From positions 1-34,272 of the forward strand of contig NZ_RJUD01000102.1 of assembly GCF_024343675.1 (NCBI RefSeq): a DNA stretch of 34,272 bases, read 5' to 3'. The notes under the pieces are model-generated. The model was not told the DNA's origin. It saw only the letters and a program-made list of their open reading frames with translations, and searched no databases. The translations under genes were made by a program, and so were the position numbers. This document shows, piece by piece, positions 9,726 to 18,262 of this stretch (within the stretch, counting starts at the first letter, position 1; every line of letters begins with the position of its first letter). The DNA comes from Lacihabitans sp. CS3-21. GTDB lineage: Bacteria > Bacteroidota > Bacteroidia > Cytophagales > Spirosomataceae.

Positions 9726-10262
9726 TCAAAATTCTAGGAAAATTTTAATCTGTTTTTCAATGAAGTTTTGATAAATTGGATTGCTGAAATCGCCGTCTTT
9801 GAAATGTTGTGAAATGTTTCCAAGCTTTATTCTGAGGCCCATTACGTTGGCATTGAGATAGCTTAGTACGTCGTCTATATGGCTGAGACCGACTGCATTC
9901 CCTAGCACGCCGGATGATACACCCACCAAAGCAATTTTTTTATGGGCTAAACTGTCAGGATGTCTCAATCCATCAATGAAAGTTTTCAAAACACCTGGAT
10001 AAGATCCGTTGTATTCTGGTATTACAAACACCAACTTTTGGCAAGCATCAATTTTATCTTGAAAGTTCTGAAAAGCTGAGTTTTTGCCAGCATTGCTGTA
10101 AAGTGCCGAAAAAGCAAAGTCATGAGGTAGATCTCTTAAGCTAATTGTTGTTGTTTCAAACCCCGCTTCTGTTATTTTTTTTGAATAATATTTTGCTACT
10201 TCTTCTGATTGTGAGTCGTTTCTATTTGTGCCTACTATTATTCCTATTTTGGTATTTGACAT
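9726..10262 (-). CDS. NAD(P)H-dependent FMN reductase (flavodoxin-like fold)
   Basis: The 178-residue product has the family's flavin-binding N-terminus IGIIVGTNRNDSQSEEVAKYY and the conserved FVIPEYNGSYPGVLKTFIDG stretch that contacts FMN. Members reduce FMN or quinones with NAD(P)H in the cytoplasm; the physiological substrate cannot be told from sequence. It is divergent from the alkD-like gene with 69 bases between. No terminator is seen before the DUF1080 promoter region downstream. Confidence 0.9.
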   Translation of the reverse strand: MSNTKIGIIVGTNRNDSQSEEVAKYYSKKITEAGFETTTISLRDLPHDFAFSALYSNAGKNSAFQNFQDKIDACQKLVFVIPEYNGSYPGVLKTFIDGLRHPDSLAHKKIALVGVSSGVLGNAVGLSHIDDVLSYLNANVMGLRIKLGNISQHFKDGDFSNPIYQNFIEKQIKIFLEF

Positions 10263-10331
10263 TTAAATTCTGATTTTTACGATTATTTATTCAACAAAAA
10301 ATACCCTAAAGAGTTCTAAAATACTTGTTTT

Positions 10332-11042
10332 ATGTACCAATTTGTAAAAAACGACCTGCTTTTTCTATCAAATCCAGAGAAAGCCGCCGCCAAAGCCAAG
10401 TACTTTAAAAACGGCAAAGGTGAATATGCCGAAGGTGACGTTTTTATAGGTTTGACCAATCCCGAAATTCACCAAATTTGTAAGCATTACAGAGATTTGG
10501 TAAGCTTGGAAGATATTGAAATGTTAATTAAGGACGAAATTCACGAGGTGAGATTCACGTCGTTAACTTTATTGGTTTTGAAATATAAGAAATTGAAAAA
10601 ACTTGAAGAAAAAGCAACTTGTGTGGCTCTTTACCTTCGAAATATACCTTATATAAATAATTGGGACTTGGTTGATTGCTCTTCTATGTATATCCTTGGA
10701 CCCTATTATTTTGAGATAAAAGACAATTCTGCTTTAGAAAATTTGGCAATAACCGGTCATCTTTGGTCAGAACGAATTGCCATTATTTCGACACATTACT
10801 ATATCCGACAAGGTGATTTTGCTCTAACTTTTAAGTTTGCCGAAATGTTTCTCAACCACAAACATGATTTGATACACAAAGCAGTTGGCTGGATGTTGCG
10901 TGAAATTTGGAGTAAAGGTGGAAGTGTAGAAGTGGAAGAATTTTTGATCAAACACATCAAAACAATGCCTCGAACGGCTCTGAGATATACCATCGAAAAA
11001 ATGGAAGATCACGAAAGAAAATACTTTCTAAGTCTGAAATAG
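10332..11042 (+). CDS. AlkD-type DNA alkylation repair glycosylase
   Basis: AlkD enzymes are all-helical HEAT-repeat DNA glycosylases that remove positively charged alkylated bases without base flipping. The 236-residue protein keeps the expected active-site residues: W111 and D115 in NNWDLVD, R148 in LWSERIA, and W187 in DLIHKAVGWMLRE, corresponding to W109, D113, R148 and W187 of the Bacillus cereus enzyme. Length is as in the family. It is a lone gene; no adaptive-response (Ada) neighbours are present. Confidence 0.93.
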   Translation: MYQFVKNDLLFLSNPEKAAAKAKYFKNGKGEYAEGDVFIGLTNPEIHQICKHYRDLVSLEDIEMLIKDEIHEVRFTSLTLLVLKYKKLKKLEEKATCVALYLRNIPYINNWDLVDCSSMYILGPYYFEIKDNSALENLAITGHLWSERIAIISTHYYIRQGDFALTFKFAEMFLNHKHDLIHKAVGWMLREIWSKGGSVEVEEFLIKHIKTMPRTALRYTIEKMEDHERKYFLSLK

Positions 11043-11104
11043 TGATTTTGAGGTGTGCCATTTTGCAAAATTCGGAAGTTTCAAATCTCAGAATCTTGTC
11101 TTTT

Positions 11105-11138
11105 TTTGATAGGATAAAGCATAAATTTTGTACTTTTG
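11105..11138 (+). promoter_or_regulatory. Promoter of fba
   Basis: TTTG (11105-11108), a 22-base spacer, and TACTTTTG (11131-11138), a full match to TAnnTTTG. The start codon is 77 bases downstream, so the mRNA has a leader of about 70 nt. Confidence 0.65.
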
Positions 11139-11215
11139 TGTCACTTTAAGCAGTTTACCTACTTCAGCAGACAGAAAATACAAGAAAAACTTAATTTAAT
11201 TCTAAAAATTTATTT

Positions 11216-12298
11216 ATGAGCCAATCTTTGATCAAACCGGGCGTAGTTACAGGCGAAGCACTCAACCAATTGTTGCGTCATGCCAACGAAAATAATTATG
11301 CCCTTCCTGCGGTGAACGTTGTAGGAACTAACTCTATCAATGCAGTATTAGAAACGGCCAAAGCCGTAAATTCTCCAGTTATAATTCAGTTTTCGAATGG
11401 TGGAGGTATATTTTATGCAGGAAAAAGCCTTTCTAACGAAGGTCAAAAAGCTGCCATTGCGGGTTCTATCTCAGGAGCTTTGCATATTCACCAAATGGCT
11501 GAGCATTATGGTGTGCCGGTTGTTTTACATACTGACCACTGTGCTAAGAAATTGTTGCCTTGGATAGACGGACTTTTAGACGCAAGTGAGAAGCACTTTG
11601 CGGCTACAGGTAGCCCATTGTTTAGCTCACACATGATTGACCTTTCTGAGGAGCCAATCGAAGAAAACATCGAAATTTGTGCGAAATATTTAGAGAGAAT
11701 GTCTAAAATGGGCATGACTTTGGAAATTGAATTGGGTGTAACGGGCGGTGAAGAAGATGGCGTAGATAACTCAGATGTAGACAGTTCAAAACTATATACA
11801 CAACCTTCAGAAGTAGCATATGCTTACGAAGAATTGGGTAAAATTTCTCCAAACTTCACTATCGCAGCGGCATTTGGTAATGTTCATGGTGTTTACAAGC
11901 CAGGTAACGTTTCATTGCAACCAATTATCTTGAAAAACTCGCAAGATTACATCATCGAGAAATACGGAACGGGTGAATTGCCAGTAAACTTTGTATTCCA
12001 TGGTGGATCAGGCTCTAGCCGTGCCGAAATCAGAGAGGCGATAGAATACGGTGCCGTGAAAATGAATATCGATACCGACATGCAGTGGAGTACTTGGGAA
12101 GGTATTTTGAAATATTACAAAGAGAAAGAAGGATATCTTCAGTCACAGTTGGGTAACCCTGAGGGTGCTGACTCTCCAAACAAAAAATATTACGACCCAC
12201 GTGTGTGGTTGCGTAAAGGCGAAGAAACCATGGTAGCAAGACTAAAAGTGGCTTTCGAAGACTTGAATTGTATCAATCGTTGTGAGGGATTGTATTGA
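11216..12298 (+). CDS. fbaA: Class II fructose-bisphosphate aldolase
   Basis: This enzyme splits fructose 1,6-bisphosphate into dihydroxyacetone phosphate and glyceraldehyde 3-phosphate in glycolysis, and works in reverse in gluconeogenesis. The 360-residue length and sequence fit class IIA (E. coli FbaA type). Visible are HTDHC with the catalytic Asp107 and zinc-binding His108, ELGVTGGEEDGVDN, AAFGNVHGVY with a zinc His, FHGGSGS, and the substrate-binding MNIDTDMQW. The product is cytoplasmic, and the gene is a single unit with its own promoter and terminator. Confidence 0.98.
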   Translation: MSQSLIKPGVVTGEALNQLLRHANENNYALPAVNVVGTNSINAVLETAKAVNSPVIIQFSNGGGIFYAGKSLSNEGQKAAIAGSISGALHIHQMAEHYGVPVVLHTDHCAKKLLPWIDGLLDASEKHFAATGSPLFSSHMIDLSEEPIEENIEICAKYLERMSKMGMTLEIELGVTGGEEDGVDNSDVDSSKLYTQPSEVAYAYEELGKISPNFTIAAAFGNVHGVYKPGNVSLQPIILKNSQDYIIEKYGTGELPVNFVFHGGSGSSRAEIREAIEYGAVKMNIDTDMQWSTWEGILKYYKEKEGYLQSQLGNPEGADSPNKKYYDPRVWLRKGEETMVARLKVAFEDLNCINRCEGLY

Positions 12299-12318
12299 TC
12301 CTTTGTAAATTATATATT

Positions 12319-12360
12319 TCCCCATCATTTCTGGTTTTCTAAGATGATGGGGATTTTTTT
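12319..12360 (+). terminator. Rho-independent terminator of fba
   Basis: The stem TCCCCATCAT (12319-12328) pairs with ATGATGGGGA (12344-12353); seven T follow. Confidence 0.9.
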
Positions 12361-12404
12361 GTGGAAAGAGCTTATTTCAAAAACCATTTATTCAAAATAT
12401 TACT

Positions 12405-12803
12405 ATGAAAAACAGAAGAGAATTTATCAAAAAAGCGGCCATATTAAGTGCTTTGCCAGCTACAGCAACATTGGCAAACACAGCCAAATCAAAAGAGTTA
12501 TTTATACATCACGTATATTTTTACCTAAAACAAGACTCTCCAGAAAACCGTGCGAAACTTACTGAAGGCTTATTGAAACTATCAAAAGTACCCACCATCA
12601 GACAGTTTCATATTGGCGAGCCAGCTTCAACTACTCGCTCGGTAATAGTAAGAGACTATGCCATTTCATGGATGTGTTTCTTTGATAATCTAGAAGAAGA
12701 AGAGGTCTATCAAGCACATCCTATTCACCTAAAATTCATTGAAGATTACGCTTATCTGTGGTCAAAAGTGAATGTTTATGATTCTGTTGGACCTAGGAGG
12801 TGA
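12405..12803 (+). CDS. Tat-exported Dabb (stress-responsive alpha/beta barrel) domain protein
   Basis: The 132-residue product begins with a twin-arginine-like signal (NRREFIKKAA, then an Ala/Leu-rich stretch to about residue 26). A single Dabb domain follows: HHVYFYLKQDSPENRAKLTEGL, the middle FHIGEPA, and the end HPIHLKFIEDYAYLWSKVNVYDS. Dabb proteins form ferredoxin-like dimers with varied roles; the function here is unknown. Tat export suggests folding before transport to the periplasm. A frame starting at 12344 overlaps it and is not coding. Confidence 0.85.
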   Translation: MKNRREFIKKAAILSALPATATLANTAKSKELFIHHVYFYLKQDSPENRAKLTEGLLKLSKVPTIRQFHIGEPASTTRSVIVRDYAISWMCFFDNLEEEEVYQAHPIHLKFIEDYAYLWSKVNVYDSVGPRR

Positions 12804-12830
12804 ATCATTTAAAAAATATATTTCCTGAAA

Positions 12831-12856
12831 AGTCCATTTACAAATGGGCTTTTTTT
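12831..12856 (+). terminator. Terminator of the Dabb gene
   Basis: AGTCCAT (12831-12837) pairs with ATGGGCT (12844-12850) with one G-U pair, and a run of T continues to 12856. It lies in the 67-base gap of a convergent gene pair. Confidence 0.75.
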
Positions 12857-12870
12857 GTTTTATATAGCTC

Positions 12871-14064
12871 TCAATACATAAACCCCAACAACCACAACGG
12901 CAAACTATTCCCGTAGCCATATTCAATTTCATCTAAGGCCAAAAAAGCATTAGAAATTCCTGAAATTTGTTTTTGGGTTTTGTTTCTTCCACCTACTTCA
13001 AAGGTCCATTTGTTGTTGACCATAAAATCTCCTTTTTCGGTGTAATTTACTTTATGTCCAGCACTTTCGAGCATATTTATAAAAAATGTCTCTCGTATAG
13101 TTCCCATTTCGGGCTGGTTTTCTGAGAATACAAACTGCAAATTGGTATTGTGCAGGAATATTTTTTCTGGTTTGTTCAAAATCGTAATATTGGTGCTGCT
13201 GTGGTATAGGCCATATATCAGTTTAGCAGCTTCCAGCATTTTTAGCATTTCGTACAGTTTTGGTCTTGTGGTGCCTACTTGCTCTGCTAGTTTGGTAATG
13301 TTGGGCTTAAATGGCACACTTTGGGCAATAATGTACAGCAGTTTTTTCAATTGACTCAAAGTTGAAAACTCCACAGGTAGGGCATTGGGTATATCTGTGT
13401 CTATGATGAGGTTCACGGTTTGTTTTAGTCGTATATCCACCAAGTTTGTTTCCTTAAAAAACGGATAAGCTCCAGATTTTAAATACTCTTTGAAAAATAC
13501 CAATGGGTTTTCAAGTTTGGTTTTTAAGTCTTTTGCTATTTCCACATGATTGGCTAGAACCTCATCAAGCATATATTTTGGAAGAATTTGCCCATATTTT
13601 ATTCCCAGAAATTCTCTAAACGAAAGCTCAGGCAAGTAATAATTCAGTACGCGTCTGCTCAAATCTGCATTCGATTTTTGTAATTCCAAAATTGATGAGC
13701 CTGTAAACAGCATTTTCAGATTTGGCATCAAATCGTAGATATTCTTTATTTCCCTGCTCCAATCGGGGTATTTGTGGACTTCATCCATCAGCAATAGTTT
13801 TCCGCCGTTTTGCAAGAAAGTTCGAGCGGTCTCTACCAAAGTATGTTGTTTGAAATAAATATCGTCTAGCGTGATATAGAGAGCTTCGTCTGCTTTGAAA
13901 TTTTCTTTCAGGTGTTGTAGAAAAATCGTGCTTTTGCCTGTACCTCTCGCACCCATGAGCATGATGGCTCTTTCGTCCCACGGCAGTGCTTCGTAAAGAG
14001 AACGTTTAAAGTCCAGATTTACCTTTTCTAATACCCTGTTTTGACTTTCAAATAGCTCTTGCAT
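12871..14064 (-). CDS. AAA_14 / DUF4143-type ATPase with winged-helix segment
   Basis: The 397-residue protein belongs to the widespread but poorly understood AAA_14/DUF4143 (COG1373) ATPases. Walker A is GARGTGKS (residues 38-45), Walker B KLLLMDE (89-95) followed by VHKYPDW, and a sensor-1-like LFTGSS at 119-124. PELSFREFL (145-153) is the usual family motif. Residues about 236-290 (ITKLAEQVGTTRPKLYEML...) look like a winged helix-turn-helix. The C-terminal DUF4143 part ends with FEVGGRNK (355-362), similar to a nuclease-fold E-x-K strand, though activity is unproven. The gene stands alone and is preceded by a four-unit 33-bp repeat array (14083-14214) covering its probable promoter. Confidence 0.9.
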   Translation of the reverse strand: MQELFESQNRVLEKVNLDFKRSLYEALPWDERAIMLMGARGTGKSTIFLQHLKENFKADEALYITLDDIYFKQHTLVETARTFLQNGGKLLLMDEVHKYPDWSREIKNIYDLMPNLKMLFTGSSILELQKSNADLSRRVLNYYLPELSFREFLGIKYGQILPKYMLDEVLANHVEIAKDLKTKLENPLVFFKEYLKSGAYPFFKETNLVDIRLKQTVNLIIDTDIPNALPVEFSTLSQLKKLLYIIAQSVPFKPNITKLAEQVGTTRPKLYEMLKMLEAAKLIYGLYHSSTNITILNKPEKIFLHNTNLQFVFSENQPEMGTIRETFFINMLESAGHKVNYTEKGDFMVNNKWTFEVGGRNKTQKQISGISNAFLALDEIEYGYGNSLPLWLLGFMY

Positions 14065-14082
14065 CTTCTATTTTACAATATT

Positions 14083-14214
14083 GTATTTTCAAAGATACAA
14101 AAAGTATTCCAAAGTGTATTATTAAAAGTACAAAATGTTGGTAAAAATGTATTTTATAAAATACAAAAAGTATATAAAAGTGTATTTTGAAAAATACAAA
14201 AAGGTCTTTTTTAG
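14083..14214. repeat. Four 33-bp tandem repeats, each headed by a 16-bp palindrome
   Basis: Units begin at 14083, 14116, 14149 and 14182, exactly 33 bases apart. Each opens with a 16-bp near-palindrome of the form GTATTTTnnAAAATAC; the third, GTATTTTATAAAATAC (14149-14164), is a perfect palindrome. Units 1 and 3 agree at 27 of 33 bases and share ATACAAAAAGTAT in the second half; unit 2 is the most diverged. The array lies wholly in the 186-base gap between the class IV aminotransferase gene and the AAA_14 ATPase gene. Spacing near three helical turns places all sites on one face of the DNA, as expected of an operator array. Confidence 0.85.
14090..14097 (-). promoter_or_regulatory. -7 box of the AAA_14 ATPase gene inside repeat unit 1
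   Basis: On the minus strand TATCTTTG matches TAnnTTTG exactly and lies 25 bases before the ATG at 14064. It falls inside the palindrome of repeat unit 1. No good -33 TTTG is found at the usual distance. A 12-bp palindrome TACAATATTGTA (14074-14085) is just downstream. Confidence 0.45.
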
Positions 14215-14250
14215 AAAATTGTTATAAAAAGAAGAATGATGTTTGGCTAT

Positions 14251-15072
14251 TTACCAGTTCTCTACCAAACTATTGATTTTATCCAACAAAAACTTCGTTT
14301 TAGGCCCAATAGCACCGTTTCCAATGATGTTCTCATCGATTTTAGAAATCGGCAAAACACGCTTAGTAGTGCTTGTAGTAAAAACTTCCTCAGCATCGAG
14401 GGTTTCTTGAAAACCTACTGAACGTAGCTCTATCTCAAAATCATTTTTGGCTAATTCCAAAACAGTTTTACGGGTAATTCCTTCCAAAATGTTTTTATCT
14501 GGCGTAATGAGTTTATTGCCATTTACTATAAAAACATTGCTGCGGCTGAGCTCACTGATTTCACCGTTTTTGTGAAATAACACATCGGCCGCACTGTTAG
14601 CTTTTAGCTCACTTTGCAGAATCATATAGTGCTTATAGTCAATGCTTTTTATAGTCGGCAAGTCTCTTACATACTCGTAAGACATTACTTTTATTCCCGT
14701 TTCATAGTCTTTTGGTGAAGAAAAATGTAATGACTCAGAAATAATCATCAGATTGGGTTTGGCGGAAGTCACAGAGTCAAAAGTATAACCACCAGTCAAC
14801 AAAAATCTTATGGCCACCTCTCCCTCACCGTGCAATTTTATCAAAGAAAGAACTACTTCATTTGCTTCTTCTTTGGAAATTGGATTCGGTATTTTTAGCA
14901 ATTTGGCGGAGCGTTCGTAGCGTTCCCAATACCAGTCCCACTGAAACGGTTTTTGGTTGTAAGTTCTGAAATAATCAAACAGCCCATAGCCTCGCATCAG
15001 GCCAAGGTCGTTGATGTTTATTTGCGTGGCGTTTGCCTCGGTTATTTTTCCATTAAACCAACAGTGGTGCAT
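14251..15072 (-). CDS. Class IV PLP aminotransferase / 4-amino-4-deoxychorismate lyase-like
   Basis: The 273-residue protein is a fold-type IV PLP enzyme. K142 (in PTIKSIDYKHY) is the likely PLP lysine, E174 with RSNVFIV (177-183) is the cofactor-binding segment, and ILEGITRKTVLEL and VFTTSTTKRVLPI are conserved. The family includes branched-chain and D-amino-acid aminotransferases and aminodeoxychorismate lyase (PabC). Which reaction occurs here cannot be settled from sequence; the length fits the lyase or D-amino-acid transaminase group better than the longer branched-chain enzymes. Its ATG is only two bases past the ettA stop, so the two genes are very likely translated from one message. 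No terminator is seen after it. Confidence 0.85.
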   Translation of the reverse strand: MHHCWFNGKITEANATQININDLGLMRGYGLFDYFRTYNQKPFQWDWYWERYERSAKLLKIPNPISKEEANEVVLSLIKLHGEGEVAIRFLLTGGYTFDSVTSAKPNLMIISESLHFSSPKDYETGIKVMSYEYVRDLPTIKSIDYKHYMILQSELKANSAADVLFHKNGEISELSRSNVFIVNGNKLITPDKNILEGITRKTVLELAKNDFEIELRSVGFQETLDAEEVFTTSTTKRVLPISKIDENIIGNGAIGPKTKFLLDKINSLVENW

Positions 15073-15074
15073 TG

Positions 15075-16739
15075 TTATTGAAGTTTACGGTACTTAATTC
15101 TTTTAGGAGTGAGGTCATTGCCCATGCGTTTGCGGTGGTTTTCTTCATATTCTGAGAAGTTTCCTTCAAACCAAACCACGTTGGAGTCACCCTCAAAAGC
15201 CAAAATGTGTGTAGCGATTCTGTCTAAGAACCACCTATCGTGAGAGATGACTACTGCACAGCCTGCAAAGTTTTCAAGTGCCTCTTCTAAGGCTCTTAAG
15301 GTATTGATATCCAAGTCATTGGTAGGTTCATCTAAAAGCAAAAGATTACCACCTTCTTTGAGCATCATGGCCAGGTGAACTCTGTTTCTTTCACCTCCAG
15401 AAAGTATACCAATTTTCTTTTCTTGGTCTGAACCTCCAAAGTTAAATTTACTCACATAAGCTCGGGCGTTCACTTGCTTGTTGCCCAACATTATCCAGTC
15501 GTTTCCACCAGAAATTAACTCATAAACTGTTTTATTAGCATCTAATTGATCGTGTTCTTGATCAACATAGGCCAATTTTACAGTATCACCCACGTCAAAA
15601 GTACCCTCTAATGGTTTTAATTGACCTGTAATGAGCTTGAAAAGCGTAGTTTTACCTGCACCGTTCGGTCCAATAATTCCGACAATTCCAGCAGGAGGCA
15701 ATGAGAAGTTTAAATTTTCATAAAGCAACCTGTCTTCAAAGCCCATTTTTATGCCTGTTGCTTCAATTACTTTGTTACCCAGCCTTGGTCCTGGTGGTAT
15801 AAACAACTCAAGTTTTTCTTCTTTCTCCTTTACGTCTTGGTTCAACAAATTATCGTAAGCATTCAACCTTGCTTTACCTTTTGCAGACCTGCCTTTCGGA
15901 CTCATTTTTACCCACTCAAGTTCTCGTTCCAAAGATTTTTGCCTCTTTGATTGCGACTTTTCTTCTTGAGCCAATCTGTTCTGTTTTTGCTCCAGCCACG
16001 ACGAATAATTACCCTTCCAAGGGATACCTTCACCACGGTCTAGTTCTAAAATCCAACCTGCTACATTGTCCAAAAAATACCTATCGTGGGTTACGGCAAT
16101 AACGGTTCCTTTGTATTGGTTAAGGTATTGCTCTAGCCACAATACTGACTCGGCATCCAAGTGGTTGGTTGGTTCATCAAGTAGCAGTACATCAGGCTGT
16201 TGTAAGAGTAATCGGCACAATGCAACTCGTCTTTTTTCACCTCCAGATAGTGTGCTAATCTTAGCCTCGCTCGGTGGACAACGAAGTGCATCCATGGCTC
16301 TTTCCAAGCGGCTGTCAAGCTCCCAAGCGTCAGCTGCATCGAGTTTTTCTTGCACATCGCCTTGGCGTTCCATTAGCTTGTCAAAATCTGCATCTGGATC
16401 AGCAAAAGCTTCATTTATTTCGTCAAATTCTTTGAGAAGATTTACAATTTCTTGTACGCCTTCTTCTACAATTTCTTTCACCGTTTTGTTGGGGTCAAGT
16501 TGCGGCTCTTGTTCCAGCATTCCTACCGAATAACCTGGTGAAAAAACCACTTCGCCATTGATGTTTTTGTCTATGCCCGCAATTACTCTCAGAAGCGTCG
16601 ATTTACCCGATCCATTCAGACCCAAAACGCCAATTTTGGCACCATAAAAAAACGAAAGATATATATTTTTTAATACTTGTCTTTGGGGTGGAATGATCTT
16701 GCTCACACCGGCCATCGAAAAGATTATTTGCTCACTCAT
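15075..16739 (-). CDS. ettA: ABC-F translational throttle ATPase EttA
   Basis: EttA is a soluble ABC-F ATPase that binds the ribosomal E site and gates entry into elongation according to ADP/ATP level. The 554-residue length is that of EttA (E. coli 555). Two ABC domains are seen: Walker A GLNGSGKST (40-48) and GPNGAGKTT, signatures LSGGEKRR and LSGGERNR, and Walker B LLLDEPTNHLD and LLLDEPTNDLD. Between them are the arm insertion and the linker with SPKGRSAKGKARL. There are no membrane segments. It leads a two-gene unit with the class IV aminotransferase. The 144-base divergent gap to the DUF349 gene has no clear consensus promoter. Confidence 0.95.
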   Translation of the reverse strand: MSEQIIFSMAGVSKIIPPQRQVLKNIYLSFFYGAKIGVLGLNGSGKSTLLRVIAGIDKNINGEVVFSPGYSVGMLEQEPQLDPNKTVKEIVEEGVQEIVNLLKEFDEINEAFADPDADFDKLMERQGDVQEKLDAADAWELDSRLERAMDALRCPPSEAKISTLSGGEKRRVALCRLLLQQPDVLLLDEPTNHLDAESVLWLEQYLNQYKGTVIAVTHDRYFLDNVAGWILELDRGEGIPWKGNYSSWLEQKQNRLAQEEKSQSKRQKSLERELEWVKMSPKGRSAKGKARLNAYDNLLNQDVKEKEEKLELFIPPGPRLGNKVIEATGIKMGFEDRLLYENLNFSLPPAGIVGIIGPNGAGKTTLFKLITGQLKPLEGTFDVGDTVKLAYVDQEHDQLDANKTVYELISGGNDWIMLGNKQVNARAYVSKFNFGGSDQEKKIGILSGGERNRVHLAMMLKEGGNLLLLDEPTNDLDINTLRALEEALENFAGCAVVISHDRWFLDRIATHILAFEGDSNVVWFEGNFSEYEENHRKRMGNDLTPKRIKYRKLQ

Positions 16740-16883
16740 ATCAAATTTTTAGTAAATATTAAAACTGCAATATTAATTTTTTACACAAATATCGTTACCT
16801 TACTTTGTAATATGCAAAAAAACTGCGATTTTTACATTTTTAAAACCATTTTTACAAAACAAAAAGTAGCCACTCCTTAAATT

Positions 16884-18155
16884 ATGAAAGGCGTTACATT
16901 AGAAAACGAATACGCTTACATCCTTGATAGTAAGGTATTTTTAAAAGGGTATATGGGTATGCCCGACCGACAGATTGGAGAAGTTAAAAGAACAGAAGAG
17001 GAAGCTTTTCAGTACTTCGTTAATCGATACGACATAGCCGTATCTAAGGTAAATCAACTCGAGACAGAAATCGAAGAGGCCCAAAACAAAGGTTCTTACC
17101 TTACTAAACTTATTCAACTTCGTAAAAGACTATTGAACTTTGACGGAATAGGGAATTTTATTCCTTTACTGGAGAAGCTAGATGTTTTGGAAGCTAGTCT
17201 CACATCTTTAATTGGAGATAATCAGTCTTCTAACCTCGAAATTAAAAGAGCTCTGATAGAAGAAGCCAGACCTTATGAGCACAGTGAGGATTGGAAAGAC
17301 ACTGCTGATATTCTGCAAGAAATAAGAACTAAGTGGATTAGAACTGGACCAGTTGAGAAAGAACTTAATGATAAAATAGAAGAGGATTTCAAATCTATTT
17401 TGGATACTTTCTACCAAGCTCGTAAAGTATTTTTTGAAGAGCAAAATCGAATTATCGATGAAAGAATCTTCAAATACAACGAACTTATCAGGAAAGGCGA
17501 AGAGCTACAAAACCGAACCGATTGGGACGAGGCGTTTTTGGATCTGAAAAACATGCAGACCGAGTGGAAAATCATTGGAGATATTCCACCTAAAGTATTA
17601 AAAGTACTTTACAAAAACTTCAAGAAACCTACTTCGCTTTTCTATGATAGATATTGCAGGTCTAAAGGTATAGTGCCAAAACGCAGAGTTGACCCTAGAA
17701 TTGAGGCTCAAATGAAGATGGTGAAGGAAGTTGAGAAACTTGCTGAATCGGAAGATATGATTTCTGCCACAAATAGAGCCAAGTATCTATTAAATGAATG
17801 GAAAACCATCAGAGTTCCTGCTCATTTGGCCGACAGAAATGTGGCTGAGCGATTCAGGGCTGCTTGTGATAAAATATTTGAATTAAGTTACTTGTTTAAA
17901 GTAATTGCCCGTAAGTATCCAACTTTCAATTTTTTGAGTGATAAGCAAAAAGACCTCACGAAATACAGAGAAATGGAAAATATTGTGAAGCGTGCAAGAA
18001 CTGATTTGGAAGATTTGATTCACAGTTATGATGGACAGAGTTCAGGTTATGAAATGGATCAAATGATGCAGTCAAACCTGAAGACTCAGAAAAGAAAACT
18101 TCTTATGAAAGAAGTGATTTTGGAAGAGTTGAGACAGAAGGTCGCAATGTTATAA
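16884..18155 (+). CDS. DUF349 domain protein, helical
   Basis: The 423-residue protein is almost entirely alpha-helical and charged, with no signal peptide or membrane segment. It carries repeated DUF349 units recognised by the W-K/x-(I/T)-G-P/D-(I/V) pattern: TKWIRTGPVEKELND, TEWKIIGDIPPKVLKVLYKNFKK, and NEWKTIRVPAHLADRNVAERFRAACD. The N-terminal 70 residues (ENEYAYILDSKVFLKG...) are conserved in Bacteroidota homologues as I recall them. No activity is established; a coiled-coil scaffolding or nucleic-acid-related role is only a guess. It is a single gene closed by a strong terminator. Confidence 0.85.
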   Translation: MKGVTLENEYAYILDSKVFLKGYMGMPDRQIGEVKRTEEEAFQYFVNRYDIAVSKVNQLETEIEEAQNKGSYLTKLIQLRKRLLNFDGIGNFIPLLEKLDVLEASLTSLIGDNQSSNLEIKRALIEEARPYEHSEDWKDTADILQEIRTKWIRTGPVEKELNDKIEEDFKSILDTFYQARKVFFEEQNRIIDERIFKYNELIRKGEELQNRTDWDEAFLDLKNMQTEWKIIGDIPPKVLKVLYKNFKKPTSLFYDRYCRSKGIVPKRRVDPRIEAQMKMVKEVEKLAESEDMISATNRAKYLLNEWKTIRVPAHLADRNVAERFRAACDKIFELSYLFKVIARKYPTFNFLSDKQKDLTKYREMENIVKRARTDLEDLIHSYDGQSSGYEMDQMMQSNLKTQKRKLLMKEVILEELRQKVAML

Positions 18156-18173
18156 TTCGAGATATTGATTAAT

Positions 18174-18217
18174 AAAGTGGTAGATTTGAATTCTTCAATT
18201 CTATCACTTTTTGTTTT
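18174..18217 (+). terminator. Long-stem terminator of the DUF349 gene
   Basis: A 17-bp stem (18174-18190 with 18194-18210) with one T-T mismatch, one G-U pair and a TTC loop. It is followed by a T-rich tract to 18217. Confidence 0.9.
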
Positions 18218-18262
18218 TAAGGTTGGCTGTTTATTGCCAAAAGAGAATAAATTAGAGTAAGT

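Noticed and set aside
12344-12565. Plus-strand frame overlapping the Dabb gene
   Set aside because: It begins inside the fba terminator and is out of frame with the Dabb gene; no family resemblance.
14083-14214. Repeat array as a CRISPR
   Set aside because: Repeats are only 16 bp and imperfect, the 17-base intervals are similar to each other rather than unique, and no cas gene is near.
16066-16533. 155-residue plus-strand frame opposite ettA
   Set aside because: Serine-rich antisense shadow of a well-conserved gene.
16677-16880. Small frame before the DUF349 gene
   Set aside because: It overlaps the ettA 5' end on the other strand and shows no recognisable features.
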